15,691 bases of DNA. Origin: Clostridia bacterium (GTDB lineage Bacteria > Bacillota > Clostridia > UMGS1883). The stretch spans positions 1 to 15,691 of the forward strand of contig JAFSBF010000033.1 of NCBI GenBank assembly GCA_017441965.1, written 5' to 3'. This document shows positions 1-6,418 of this stretch, in pieces. Position 1 is the first letter of the stretch, and each line of letters begins with the position of its first letter. The position numbers and the translations under genes are program-made. The notes below the pieces were generated by a model. It searched no databases. It was not told the origin of the DNA and worked only from the letters and a program-made list of their open reading frames with translations.

Positions 1-815
1 ATTCCAAGCTCCTCACCGATTACGGAAAAAATAAAGTCGGTTTGCTTTTCGGGAAGATATCCGTATTGAGTCTGTGGCCCGTTAAGATAACCGCGTCCCC
101 ATACCATACCGCTGCCGATAGCAAGCTTTGACTGCAGCACGTGATAACCGCTTCCCGTGGGATCCTTTTCAGGGAAGAACAGAGATATAATTCTGTTCTT
201 CTGATAGTCAGCCAATAAAAACCATACTATAGGCGATGCAACTGCTGCTGCACCAAGCACGCCAAGAATATATTTGCGCCCTATTCCTGCAAAGAAAAGC
301 TCAAATGTAAAGATAACTGCAAATACAGTTGCCGTACCGAAATCAGGCTGAAGCAGTACGGGCACTGCATAAAAAAGAAAATGAATAACAAGAAAAATGA
401 GGGTCTTTGGGGAGTTAATACTGTCCTGCTTTTTTGAAATATGCTGTGACAAGGTTATTATAAAGCATATTTTAGCTATCTCAGACGGCTGAATGGTTAT
501 AGGTCCAAGAACAAGCCAACCCTGCGTTCCGTGCGAAAGCTTACCCACAAGTAAAACAAGAATTAAAAGTCCAATTCCTGCGCCAAAAATCAGATAACGA
601 AGCTTTTCAAAATACTGATAATTGATAAAGATTACGGCAATCATCGCCATAACGCCAAGCACAAACGCAACACTCTGCACAAGAACGTAACGCATATGTG
701 CGTCAAGAGTATACGCGGCACTGTTTATTACAAAGATACCGACTAAGGCGGCAAGAATACTGCATACTAAAAGCAAAATGTCTGCCTTGTCGGAAAAAAT
801 ACCAAACTTTTTCAC
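1..815 (-). CDS. rodA: Rod shape-determining protein RodA (SEDS peptidoglycan glycosyltransferase), 3' end outside window
   Basis: SEDS-family integral membrane glycosyltransferase that polymerises lipid II into peptidoglycan for cell elongation, normally working with a class B PBP. About 271 residues are visible, roughly two thirds of the usual ~370-420. I translated the minus strand by hand: hydrophobic segments alternate throughout, with the family motifs [17 protein letters not shown] (equivalent of GAQRWI..GP..QPSE), QPDFGTA (carrying the catalytically important Asp), then [16 protein letters not shown] and finally [24 protein letters not shown] split over the left edge. The [14 protein letters not shown] stretch favours RodA over FtsW/SpoVE. 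The start is GTG at 815, preceded by an AGGTGA ribosome binding site at 821-826; the first residues read [11 protein letters not shown]. No inactivating change is visible. The gene continues to the left of the window. Confidence 0.93.
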   Translation of the reverse strand, partial: MKKFGIFSDKADILLLVCSILAALVGIFVINSAAYTLDAHMRYVLVQSVAFVLGVMAMIAVIFINYQYFEKLRYLIFGAGIGLLILVLLVGKLSHGTQGWLVLGPITIQPSEIAKICFIITLSQHISKKQDSINSPKTLIFLVIHFLFYAVPVLLQPDFGTATVFAVIFTFELFFAGIGRKYILGVLGAAAVASPIVWFLLADYQKNRIISLFFPEKDPTGSGYHVLQSKLAIGSGMVWGRGYLNGPQTQYGYLPEKQTDFIFSVIGEELG

Positions 816-832
816 TTAAATCACCTGAAAAT

Positions 833-861
833 ATTTTAACAGAAAAGGAAAAGATAATCAA
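833..861 (-). promoter_or_regulatory. Predicted sigma-A promoter for rodA
   Basis: On the minus strand a -35 box TTGATT (plus 856-861) and a -10 box TAAAAT (plus 833-838) are separated by 17 bases. The -10 lies close to the rodA ribosome binding site, giving a very short leader. The -35 lies in the left arm of the 857-899 inverted repeat. Confidence 0.5.
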
Positions 862-899
862 TACATTTTAAAGAAATCTTTTCGTCAAAATGTATTGAT
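857..899. repeat. 13-bp perfect inverted repeat between rodA and tRNA-Leu
   Basis: The arms are ATCAATACATTTT (857-869) and AAAATGTATTGAT (887-899), perfectly complementary, with a 17-base spacer. Each arm contains the -35 element of one of the two divergent promoters (rodA leftward, tRNA-Leu rightward). It may be a regulator binding site, or simply mirrored promoter sequence. As RNA it could fold, but no clean U-tract supports a terminator. Confidence 0.7.
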
Positions 900-923
900 A
901 TTTGGAAAACATTGTGATAAAAT
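895..923 (+). promoter_or_regulatory. Predicted sigma-A promoter for tRNA-Leu
   Basis: The -35 box TTGATA (895-900), a 17-base spacer and the -10 box TAAAAT (918-923) place the transcription start near 930, a few bases before the tRNA 5' end at 939. The -35 box overlaps the right arm of the inverted repeat at 857-899. Confidence 0.65.
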
Positions 924-938
924 ATTAAAGTAAAATTT

Positions 939-1022
939 GCGGATGTGGCGGAATTGGCAGACGTGCAAGATTTAGGTTCTTGTGTCCATGACGTGCAGGT
1001 TCGACCCCTGTCATCCGCACCA
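939..1022 (+). tRNA. tRNA-Leu, anticodon TAG
   Basis: An 84-base class II tRNA with encoded CCA. The acceptor stem GCGGATG (939-945) pairs with CATCCGC (1012-1018); the discriminator is A1019 and CCA is 1020-1022. The anticodon stem CAAGA/TCTTG (966-970/978-982) closes a 7-base loop with anticodon TAG at 973-975, which reads CUA and, with U34, other CUN leucine codons. A short variable arm (983-994) can form a GTC/GAC stem, as expected for tRNA-Leu. The T arm is GCAGG/CCTGT (995-999/1007-1011) around TTCGACC. The long variable arm and TAG anticodon make the leucine identity firm. It has its own promoter and terminator and so looks monocistronic. Confidence 0.97.
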
Positions 1023-1023
1023 A

Positions 1024-1061
1024 AAAGAAGAAGACACCTTTTGGCGTCTTCTTCTTTTTTT
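1024..1061. terminator. Bidirectional intrinsic terminator after tRNA-Leu
   Basis: A 15-bp stem (1024-1038 with 1043-1057, one A/C mismatch) closes a TTTT loop and ends in a T run on the plus strand. The complementary A run on the left gives a T run on the minus strand, so it can also end the minus-strand gene whose stop is at 1155. The region 1062-1154 holds nothing else I recognise. Confidence 0.9.
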
Positions 1062-1154
1062 CCGTATAGGAAATTGCACAATTTTATCACAAGCGACATT
1101 TGTCGTATTTGAATTTAGTCGGGACACGAAATGGGTGAGCGGCACGCTTTTTTG

Positions 1155-2612
1155 TTATTCAAATGAAATAATCTTTCCTGTGTTAAGATTTACAACACGT
1201 GGGGAATAAGCGTAGTCAGCGGTGCAATAGAGCGTTCCGTTTGGTGCAATAAAGGTCTCTCCTGAAATATAGGGGTAAAGCTTTTTTAATGTGCCACCCT
1301 CAAGCTCTAACTCATAAAAACCACTGTTTACTGCACTAAAGTGTGAAGCCTGATATGAACTTTCCTTATCTTCTGCATACCACATAGCTTCAATATAGAG
1401 CTTTCCGTTTGACAGTCCTATTGCGCGCATACTGTTTAAGGTGTCACAATATTTTTCTGCAAGACTTACAAGCTGTGTGCTTTGGGGATTGTAGTAGTAA
1501 ATGTCACTGTATGCATTTGTCCAGCGGGAGGTTTGCGTTACGGAATATCCGATTGATGCAATATAGTAACCACCGTTGCTATCGGGATAAATTGCACGAA
1601 GATTGTTTTTTTCGTTCCAATTAAGATTTTCAATGCCGTTTGCAGTCTTCTTAAAAAGATATTCACTGTGCTGTGTATATGGGGCAGGGGCATTGCCAAA
1701 ACGACTTTCAACATAGATTAAAGAGGTGTCACCAAGTGAATATTCTATAGCAGTAATATCTGATGTAATGTCGGTGCTTACCTCAGAAAATATGGGGAAA
1801 TCGCCAATGTATATTTTATCTTCTTTATAAACCGCATCTACTTTTTCACCTGTTAAAGCACCGTTATTCACAGGCAAGGTGCTTTGATTATAAGTAGGTG
1901 TGCTTTCAAGTGATGTCATATTCTCGCTTTTAAGGTCGAGCTTATACTGATTATAGTATGAATACAGAAGGTAATTATCATAAATTTTGCCATCCTCATC
2001 GGTGTATTCTCCACGGACATCTATTTTGTCCTGAAAATATATGCTGTCATTATCTGCTTTGTAAGCATAAGGAGTGGCAAATTTGCCATTGTTATACAGT
2101 TTAAATGAATAATTCTCTTCCGACCACTCAATATCAAAATTCAGCTCATCGTGCGCAAAACGCCACGTCATGGGAAAATACGTCACACCACGGAAATTAA
2201 GAAGAGGATATTCTTCACGTGAGTTATCAATCTTAATTCCGTTAAGATATATGGGATATGTCGGAATTGACGCATCGTATAGCTTGTCATAGCTGTTATT
2301 TGCACTGCCGCCGAACATTTCACTTGCGTCAGCATAAGAATCAACAGCGCTGCGGGAAATGAAAAGCCCCTTTTGTGAATCAAATCCGCTTACGAGGTCA
2401 AGCCTCTCGCAAAGATTATATGTCATAGGAAAGTAAGTAATATCTTTATAGGTAATAAGCGGAAATTCAACATATCTGTTATCGACACTCATATAATCAA
2501 TTTCCGTATAAAAAGGTGCTATGCTGACTTTTACATTGCTGCCCTGTGCACCTGCAAGAACAGACGGTAAAAGCAAACAAAGAATAAGTAAAGCTGAAAA
2601 CAATTTTTTCAT
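1155..2612 (-). CDS. Secreted protein with two copper-amine-oxidase-N-like repeats and a propeller-like C-terminal region
   Basis: About 485 residues with a classical signal peptide (MKKLFSALLILCLLLPSVLAGAQ, likely cut near residue 22), so exported. Two related segments follow, residues ~45-86 (PLITYKDITYFPMTYNLC) and ~122-173 (YPLLNFRGVTYFPMTWRF). They match the copper amine oxidase N-terminal-like repeats common in Clostridia and Paenibacillus surface proteins; these repeats do not imply oxidase activity. Residues ~190-485 contain many Tyr/Asp/Asn-rich beta-strand segments that resemble a DUF5050-type beta-propeller, by impression only. I chose ATG at 2612 because GAGGTG lies six bases upstream; in-frame ATG 2618 and GTG 2621 are closer to or inside that site. 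It is a single gene with its own promoter, ending toward the shared terminator at 1024-1061. The biological role is unknown. Confidence 0.75.
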   Translation of the reverse strand: MKKLFSALLILCLLLPSVLAGAQGSNVKVSIAPFYTEIDYMSVDNRYVEFPLITYKDITYFPMTYNLCERLDLVSGFDSQKGLFISRSAVDSYADASEMFGGSANNSYDKLYDASIPTYPIYLNGIKIDNSREEYPLLNFRGVTYFPMTWRFAHDELNFDIEWSEENYSFKLYNNGKFATPYAYKADNDSIYFQDKIDVRGEYTDEDGKIYDNYLLYSYYNQYKLDLKSENMTSLESTPTYNQSTLPVNNGALTGEKVDAVYKEDKIYIGDFPIFSEVSTDITSDITAIEYSLGDTSLIYVESRFGNAPAPYTQHSEYLFKKTANGIENLNWNEKNNLRAIYPDSNGGYYIASIGYSVTQTSRWTNAYSDIYYYNPQSTQLVSLAEKYCDTLNSMRAIGLSNGKLYIEAMWYAEDKESSYQASHFSAVNSGFYELELEGGTLKKLYPYISGETFIAPNGTLYCTADYAYSPRVVNLNTGKIISFE

Positions 2613-2630
2613 AATCATCACCTCAAAAAA

Positions 2631-2659
2631 AGTATATCACAGAAGGTAATGTAAGTAAA
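2631..2659 (-). promoter_or_regulatory. Predicted promoter for the secreted repeat protein
   Basis: On the minus strand, -35 TTTACT (plus 2654-2659) and -10 TATACT (plus 2631-2636) are separated by 17 bases, just upstream of the GAGGTG ribosome binding site. Confidence 0.5.
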
Positions 2660-2660
2660 T

Positions 2661-2685
2661 AATTCCTTGACTTTTGTAAGGAATT
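2661..2685. repeat. 8-bp inverted repeat over the phosphatase promoter (possible operator)
   Basis: AATTCCTT (2661-2668) and AAGGAATT (2678-2685) are perfectly complementary around a 9-base centre. The repeat covers the -35 box and part of the spacer of the 2667-2696 promoter and lies just behind the divergent minus-strand promoter, so a bound protein could affect both. No known regulator consensus is recognised. Confidence 0.5.
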
Positions 2686-2696
2686 TGTAATATAGT
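2667..2696 (+). promoter_or_regulatory. Predicted promoter for the low-molecular-weight phosphatase gene
   Basis: -35 TTGACT (2667-2672) and -10 TATAGT (2691-2696) are separated by 18 bases. The ribosome binding site GGAGTG at 2703-2708 follows almost immediately, giving a short leader. Confidence 0.6.
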
Positions 2697-2714
2697 ATTA
2701 ACGGAGTGATGATA

Positions 2715-3170
2715 ATGATAAAAATACTTTTTGTATGCCACGGAAATATATGCAGAAGCCCGATGGCAGAATTTGTAATGAAAAGAATGGTGGAGGAAGA
2801 AAAGCTATCAGGCGAATTTGAAATTGCCTCCGCCGCAACAAGTACCGAGGAACTCGGCAACCCCGTCTATCCGCCTGCGAGAAAAATTATGGCAGAGCAT
2901 GGAATATCCTCTGCAGGAAAAACATCAAGGCAGATGACGGCACACGATTATGAGTATTACGATTATATAGTTGCTATGGATACAAACAATCTTCGTAATA
3001 TGAGACGATTTGTGGGTACAGACCCGCAAAGAAAGGTATCGCTTCTGATGGAGCATACGGGAGATAGCCGTGATGTTAAAGACCCGTGGTATACGGGTGA
3101 TTTTGAAGCTACGTGGAATGATGTAAACGTAGGGTGCAGGGCACTTCTTGAAAAATTAAAAAACGGATAA
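2715..3170 (+). CDS. Low-molecular-weight protein tyrosine phosphatase
   Basis: A cytoplasmic phosphatase of 151 residues, the usual family length. The N-terminal P-loop ILFVCHGNICRSP gives the CX5R signature with nucleophile Cys8 and Arg14, followed by Ser15. The general-acid Asp lies in the conserved DP motif (Asp123-Pro124, in DPWYTGDF). These residues indicate an active hydrolase of phosphotyrosine or phosphoarginine on proteins; which substrate cannot be read from sequence. Firmicute relatives include YwlE and PtpA-type enzymes. The start was set at ATG 2715, six bases after GGAGTG; in-frame GTG 2706 and ATG 2709 overlap the ribosome binding site. Monocistronic: it has its own promoter and a terminator immediately after the stop codon. 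Its neighbours do not reveal a target. Confidence 0.93.
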   Translation: MIKILFVCHGNICRSPMAEFVMKRMVEEEKLSGEFEIASAATSTEELGNPVYPPARKIMAEHGISSAGKTSRQMTAHDYEYYDYIVAMDTNNLRNMRRFVGTDPQRKVSLLMEHTGDSRDVKDPWYTGDFEATWNDVNVGCRALLEKLKNG

Positions 3171-3204
3171 GAAAAACCACCTATACGCCAACAGGTGGTT
3201 TTTC
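3171..3204. terminator. Bidirectional intrinsic terminator between convergent genes
   Basis: GAAAAACCACCT (3171-3182) pairs perfectly with AGGTGGTTTTTC (3193-3204) around a 10-base loop. A-rich and T-rich flanks are built into the stem, so it can stop transcription from both sides. It lies exactly between the stop codons at 3170 (plus) and 3208 (minus). Confidence 0.92.
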
Positions 3205-3207
3205 TTC

Positions 3208-4161
3208 TTACAGTATAACATTAAGTATAGAAAACAGTATGGGGATTGTTATTACGCAAAGCACGTGGGAAATCATTGCCATTGATGCGCCCGTACGTGT
3301 TTCACCGCCATATGCTGCGGGGAATACCACAGTATTCATTCCAAGCGGGGTGGCATATGCAAAAAAGGCGAGTGTTATTACAAGCTCGGGAGCACGCAAA
3401 AGGAATAATAAGGACAGTAGTACCGCAGGGATAATAATAAGACGCAAAAACGTAGCAACATAAATCTTTTTATCTGACAAAAGCTCACGCATCGGATAGC
3501 CTGCAACAACAAATCCCGTGAGGAACATTGCAAGAGGTCCCATACAGTTTTTAAAATAGTCAATGGTATCAATTACAAAGAGGGGAAGAACTTCTCCTGC
3601 ATTTGTAAGACCGAGAATTATACCGAGGATAATTGAGAAGAAAACGGGGTTACAAAGGTTTTTGAGAGGATTTTTCTTTTCCTCGCCCCTGGGAATAAGG
3701 ATTACAATTCCCCAGGTGTTAACTGCCGTTTGGAGCGGGAGGGTGAAGAGAAGATATTTATAAAGTATATCGGGGTCAACACTTCCCAAAATGGCAGGTA
3801 CAATGGCATTTCCCATAAAACCGAAATTGCCGAACGTCATTGCGTATGAATAAATACTTCTTTTATATTCATCATCTTTTGCAAAAACCCTTGCAAGCGG
3901 TAGGGCAATCATAAGTGCAAAAAAGAGAACAAGAATGCTGTAAAGAACAATTATGTAATTTTCTGTAAGCGATGCTATTGTGCAGCGTGTCATAAATGTG
4001 TTTATGAGAAGTGCGGGAACACATACATAGTTTTCAAGCTTTGAAAGCACTGTTGCACTGTTTTCGGGTGCAAACCTTTTCTTGTTCATAACAAAGCCGA
4101 TAAGCATACACATAAACATTACCAGCATAGGGGATAGGGTAGCCTTAAAGGTTTCAAACAT
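3208..4161 (-). CDS. AEC (auxin efflux carrier) family transporter
   Basis: An integral membrane protein of about 317 residues, close to the typical ~310 of bacterial AEC carriers. The opening segment (PMLVMFMCMLIGFVMNKK) is the usual first helix, followed by SKLENYVCVPALLINTF, a conserved first-half stretch, and then about eight more hydrophobic segments. FGNFGFMGNAIVPAI is the family's Gly/Asn-rich motif in the middle. The C-terminal half has ATPLGMNTVVFPAAYGG. Bacterial members move organic acids such as malate, but substrate cannot be assigned here. I prefer ATG 4161 because AAAGGA lies about 10 bases upstream; ATG 4179 (overlapping the upstream stop as TGATG) and TTG 4182 lack a good ribosome binding site. 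It is the second gene of a two-gene unit with the ArsB/NhaD-type transporter. Confidence 0.88.
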   Translation of the reverse strand: MFETFKATLSPMLVMFMCMLIGFVMNKKRFAPENSATVLSKLENYVCVPALLINTFMTRCTIASLTENYIIVLYSILVLFFALMIALPLARVFAKDDEYKRSIYSYAMTFGNFGFMGNAIVPAILGSVDPDILYKYLLFTLPLQTAVNTWGIVILIPRGEEKKNPLKNLCNPVFFSIILGIILGLTNAGEVLPLFVIDTIDYFKNCMGPLAMFLTGFVVAGYPMRELLSDKKIYVATFLRLIIIPAVLLSLLFLLRAPELVITLAFFAYATPLGMNTVVFPAAYGGETRTGASMAMISHVLCVITIPILFSILNVIL

Positions 4162-4178
4162 TTTGTCAAATCCTTTCA

Positions 4179-5279
4179 TCAAAGAAAAATATATTCGGTG
4201 CAGGTTAAAACTGCAAGAAAAGCAAAATTAAATGCGGAAAACATTCCTATATAGGAGAGAACTTTTTTAGGATTGTATTTAACATATTCTCTGAGGGTTA
4301 TAAGACTTGCCAGTGAAGAAATAAGAGTTCCAACACCACCGATATTTACACCCACAAGAAGCTCGGGATAGTTTTGCGTGAACTGAGAAAGAAGTATTGC
4401 CGACGGAACATTGCTGATTAACTGGCAGGATAAAACGCTGAAAAGAAGCGTGCTTTTCTGAAGAAGAAAAGAAAATATATTCTGCACAATATCAATCCTT
4501 GCCATATTGCCTGCAAAAATAAAGAAAAATACAAATGTTAAAAGCAAGGGGTAGTCCACCATTTTAAGAGCTTTGCGGTCAAGAAAGAAAAGCGCAAGGG
4601 GGATAATAATAAGTCCAAAAATATACGGAATACTTCTAAAAACTATAAGAATGGAAAGTGTAAAGAGTAAAAGGTAAATAAAAGTTTTTATCTTACTCAT
4701 ATGCGGGTGCACGTCCTCAACATAAAGGGGTTCAGCCTTTATAAAAAGACAGCACAGCGTTATTATAAGTACGGAAACAGTAAACGGCAGCAGCATAATC
4801 TTTACAAATTCTGCCGTAGGTATATTAAAGCGGGTAAAAAGATATAAATTCTGCGGATTGCCAAACGGGGTGAGCATTCCGCCTAAATTTGCCGCTATGT
4901 TTTGCATTATAAAAGTAAACGCCATATATTTTTCCTTGCCTGTCGTTGAGAGAACAAAGTACCCAAGCGGCAGAAAGGTTAAAAGTGCCATATCGTTTGC
5001 AATCAGCATAGACCCGATAAAGGTGATGTATACAAGTGCAAGAATGGCGGCACGTGTGTTTTTGAAAAGGTGTACTATCTTCTGCGCAAGTATGTAAAAG
5101 AAATTAATGTTTTTAAGCGCACACACAACTGCCAATACGCAAAAAAGGCAGCTCAGCGTTTTAAAATCAAAGTATTCTGCATAATTTTTATCAACAGGTA
5201 CAAATATACTTGTGAAAAGTGCCGCAAAAAGTGCAACACACATAACGATATTCTTTTTTGCAAATGATATTATATTCAT
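4179..5279 (-). CDS. ArsB/NhaD-type (IT superfamily) ion or dicarboxylate transporter
   Basis: An integral membrane protein of about 366 residues with roughly ten hydrophobic segments. Two half-repeats show the superfamily signatures: TPFGNPQNLYLF in the first half, and SNVPSAILLSQF followed by NIGGVGTLISSLASLI in the second. The GNPQN and SNVPSA loops form the re-entrant substrate/Na+ sites in SLC13-like and NhaD/ArsB proteins. The family covers Na+/H+ antiport, arsenite efflux and citrate or dicarboxylate uptake; the sequence does not decide between them and no ars genes are nearby. ATG 5279 was chosen over the upstream TTG 5309 because the region before it is leader-like; the ribosome binding site is weak (GGGG, six bases away). 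It is first in a transcription unit with the AEC carrier and has a near-perfect promoter. Confidence 0.85.
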   Translation of the reverse strand: MNIISFAKKNIVMCVALFAALFTSIFVPVDKNYAEYFDFKTLSCLFCVLAVVCALKNINFFYILAQKIVHLFKNTRAAILALVYITFIGSMLIANDMALLTFLPLGYFVLSTTGKEKYMAFTFIMQNIAANLGGMLTPFGNPQNLYLFTRFNIPTAEFVKIMLLPFTVSVLIITLCCLFIKAEPLYVEDVHPHMSKIKTFIYLLLFTLSILIVFRSIPYIFGLIIIPLALFFLDRKALKMVDYPLLLTFVFFFIFAGNMARIDIVQNIFSFLLQKSTLLFSVLSCQLISNVPSAILLSQFTQNYPELLVGVNIGGVGTLISSLASLITLREYVKYNPKKVLSYIGMFSAFNFAFLAVLTCTEYIFL

Positions 5280-5316
5280 AAAAAAGCCCCATTTAAAATT
5301 TTTGCACAACGCATTT

Positions 5317-5345
5317 ATTATAACACTGCCTCATTTTTATGTCAA
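5317..5345 (-). promoter_or_regulatory. Consensus sigma-A promoter for the transporter pair
   Basis: On the minus strand, a perfect -35 TTGACA (plus 5340-5345) and a perfect -10 TATAAT (plus 5317-5322) are separated by exactly 17 bases. It is back to back with the PAP2 promoter at 5360-5388. Confidence 0.85.
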
Positions 5346-5359
5346 ACAAAAAATAATAC

Positions 5360-5388
5360 TTTACATAAAAATACAGCAGGGATATAAT
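5360..5388 (+). promoter_or_regulatory. Sigma-A promoter for the PAP2 phosphatase gene
   Basis: -35 TTTACA (5360-5365), a 17-base spacer and a perfect -10 TATAAT (5383-5388), followed by AGAGGTG and the ATG at 5412. The two divergent -35 boxes here are only 14 bases apart, so the promoters may compete. Confidence 0.8.
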
Positions 5389-5411
5389 ATAATAATAAAG
5401 AGGTGTTTTTT

Positions 5412-5957
5412 ATGCTTGAGTTTATACAGAATATTGACTTTATAATACTTGATTTTATACATAATAATCTTACTTCACCGCTGCTGGACCGCATTATGAC
5501 ATTTATAACGACACTTGGTAACAGCGGTGCAATCTGGATTGTTATTACAATTTTAATGCTTTTTAGCAAAAAATACAAAAAAACGGGGATTATGATGACG
5601 ATAGGTCTTGTTTTATGTTTAATTACAGGAAACGTGATTTTAAAGCCGTATGTTGCAAGATTACGCCCTTTTCAGATTGCAGAGGGAATAAATCTCCTTA
5701 TAAAAACTCCGCACGACTTTTCGTTTCCGTCAGGACACACGTATTCATCAATACTTAGCGGTACAATTATTTTTTTACAGCACAGAAAAGAGGGAATATG
5801 CGCACTTATCTTAGGAATACTTATTTCTTTTTCCAGACTTTACCTTTATGTCCATTTCCCAAGCGATGTTTTTGCAGGGGCAATTCTTGGAGTGCTGACG
5901 GCAATTTTCAGTATAAAATTAACACAGTATCTTTTCCGTAATGAAAAAATATCCTGA
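5412..5957 (+). CDS. PAP2-family membrane phosphatase (probable undecaprenyl-diphosphatase type)
   Basis: A 181-residue polytopic membrane protein with the complete three-part PAP2 active site: KX6RP (Lys78 to Arg85-Pro86 in KPYVARLRP), PSGH (residues 106-109) and SRX5HX3D (Ser141-Arg142, His148, Asp152). These residues form and hydrolyse a phosphohistidine intermediate on the outer face of the membrane. Short Firmicute members of this size, such as BcrC and PgpB homologues, usually dephosphorylate undecaprenyl pyrophosphate for cell-wall synthesis; phosphatidylglycerophosphate or other lipid phosphates remain possible. ATG 5412 has AGAGGTG about six bases upstream; GTG 5403 lies within that site. 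No terminator follows, so the small downstream gene is probably cotranscribed. Confidence 0.9.
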   Translation: MLEFIQNIDFIILDFIHNNLTSPLLDRIMTFITTLGNSGAIWIVITILMLFSKKYKKTGIMMTIGLVLCLITGNVILKPYVARLRPFQIAEGINLLIKTPHDFSFPSGHTYSSILSGTIIFLQHRKEGICALILGILISFSRLYLYVHFPSDVFAGAILGVLTAIFSIKLTQYLFRNEKIS

Positions 5958-6018
5958 ATATTAAAGATTAAATCCCCCATAATAATACTGAAAGCTTTAT
6001 TTAAGGAGGATGTTCTTT

Positions 6019-6195
6019 ATGCGTGGTGCAGCAGGATTTGCAAAAGGCTTTCTTACAGGAACTTTAGTGGGCGGCGCAATTTGTATGATGGTTGAACCGC
6101 CAAGTGCAACCAAAATGAGAAAGGCATACAGAAAAACAAATCACGCCCTTAAAACAATGGGATGTGCTATAGAGGATTTGGTTGTGCGCCGATAA
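6019..6195 (+). CDS. Small YtxH-like membrane-anchored protein
   Basis: A 58-residue protein. The N-terminal segment GFAKGFLTGTLVGGAICMMV is a glycine-rich single membrane helix with small-xxx-small spacing, followed by EPPSATKMRK and a basic, amphipathic tail (YRKTNHALKTMGCAIEDLV). The layout resembles YtxH/gas-vesicle-like small proteins (helix, then a 'P-x-S/G-x-x-x-R' turn), but the match is loose. The ribosome binding site AAGGAGG (6003-6009) is perfect and supports ATG 6019; ATG 6010 would abut it. Sixty-one bases separate it from the PAP2 gene with no terminator between them, and a strong terminator follows at 6287. The role is unknown. Confidence 0.7.
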   Translation: MRGAAGFAKGFLTGTLVGGAICMMVEPPSATKMRKAYRKTNHALKTMGCAIEDLVVRR

Positions 6196-6196
6196 A

Positions 6197-6276
6197 AAGG
6201 GATGTAAAAAACGTCCGGACCGCAAAAAAGACGATAATTCGGCTTGTCCGTTCTGAAGCATTTTTTCTTATCCCTT
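6197..6276 (+). other. Possible structured RNA element 3' of the YtxH-like gene
   Basis: An extended inverted repeat: AAGGGAT plus AAAAAA (6197-6203, 6206-6211) pairs with TTTTTT plus ATCCCTT (6261-6266, 6270-6276). CGGAC/GTCCG (6216-6220/6246-6250) pair inside, and the 8-base palindrome GTCCGGAC is at 6213-6220. It could be a 3' UTR structure or a small RNA leading into the terminator at 6287. No known RNA family is recognised. Confidence 0.3.
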
Positions 6277-6286
6277 GATAAAAAAG

Positions 6287-6337
6287 ACTGTCATACAAAG
6301 CACTTTTATAAGCGTTTTGTATGACAGTTCTTTTTTT
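6287..6337. terminator. Intrinsic terminator after the PAP2/YtxH-like unit
   Basis: ACTGTCATACAAA (6287-6299) pairs perfectly with TTTGTATGACAGT (6316-6328), followed by TTC and a T run to 6337. An A run on the left flank makes it potentially active on the other strand too. It insulates the response-regulator promoter downstream. Confidence 0.9.
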
Positions 6338-6356
6338 GTACTTTTTTGAAAATTAG

Positions 6357-6385
6357 TTGAAATAAGCGATTTAAAATGCTATAAT
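6357..6385 (+). promoter_or_regulatory. Consensus sigma-A promoter for the two-component operon
   Basis: -35 TTGAAA (6357-6362), a 17-base spacer and a perfect -10 TATAAT (6380-6385). AAGGGG at 6403-6408 serves as the ribosome binding site for the response regulator. This is the only strong promoter seen before 12636 on this strand. Confidence 0.8.
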
Positions 6386-6418
6386 ATACTATATATATGA
6401 TGAAGGGGTCTGATACCA

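Noticed and set aside
857..899. Intrinsic terminator
   Set aside because: The genes on both sides diverge from this spot, the loop is 17 bases and no clean T run follows, so promoter symmetry is the better reading.
1155..2612. Copper amine oxidase enzyme
   Set aside because: Only the short N-terminal-like repeats are present. No catalytic domain, topaquinone Tyr motif or copper-binding His set is visible, so no oxidase function is claimed.
6182..6256. Possible 24-residue, cysteine-containing peptide starting at TTG 6182 in the frame overlapping the end of the YtxH-like gene
   Set aside because: It has a plausible AGAGGA six bases upstream, but a TTG start, no recognisable family, and its bases are better explained by the RNA inverted repeat in the same place.
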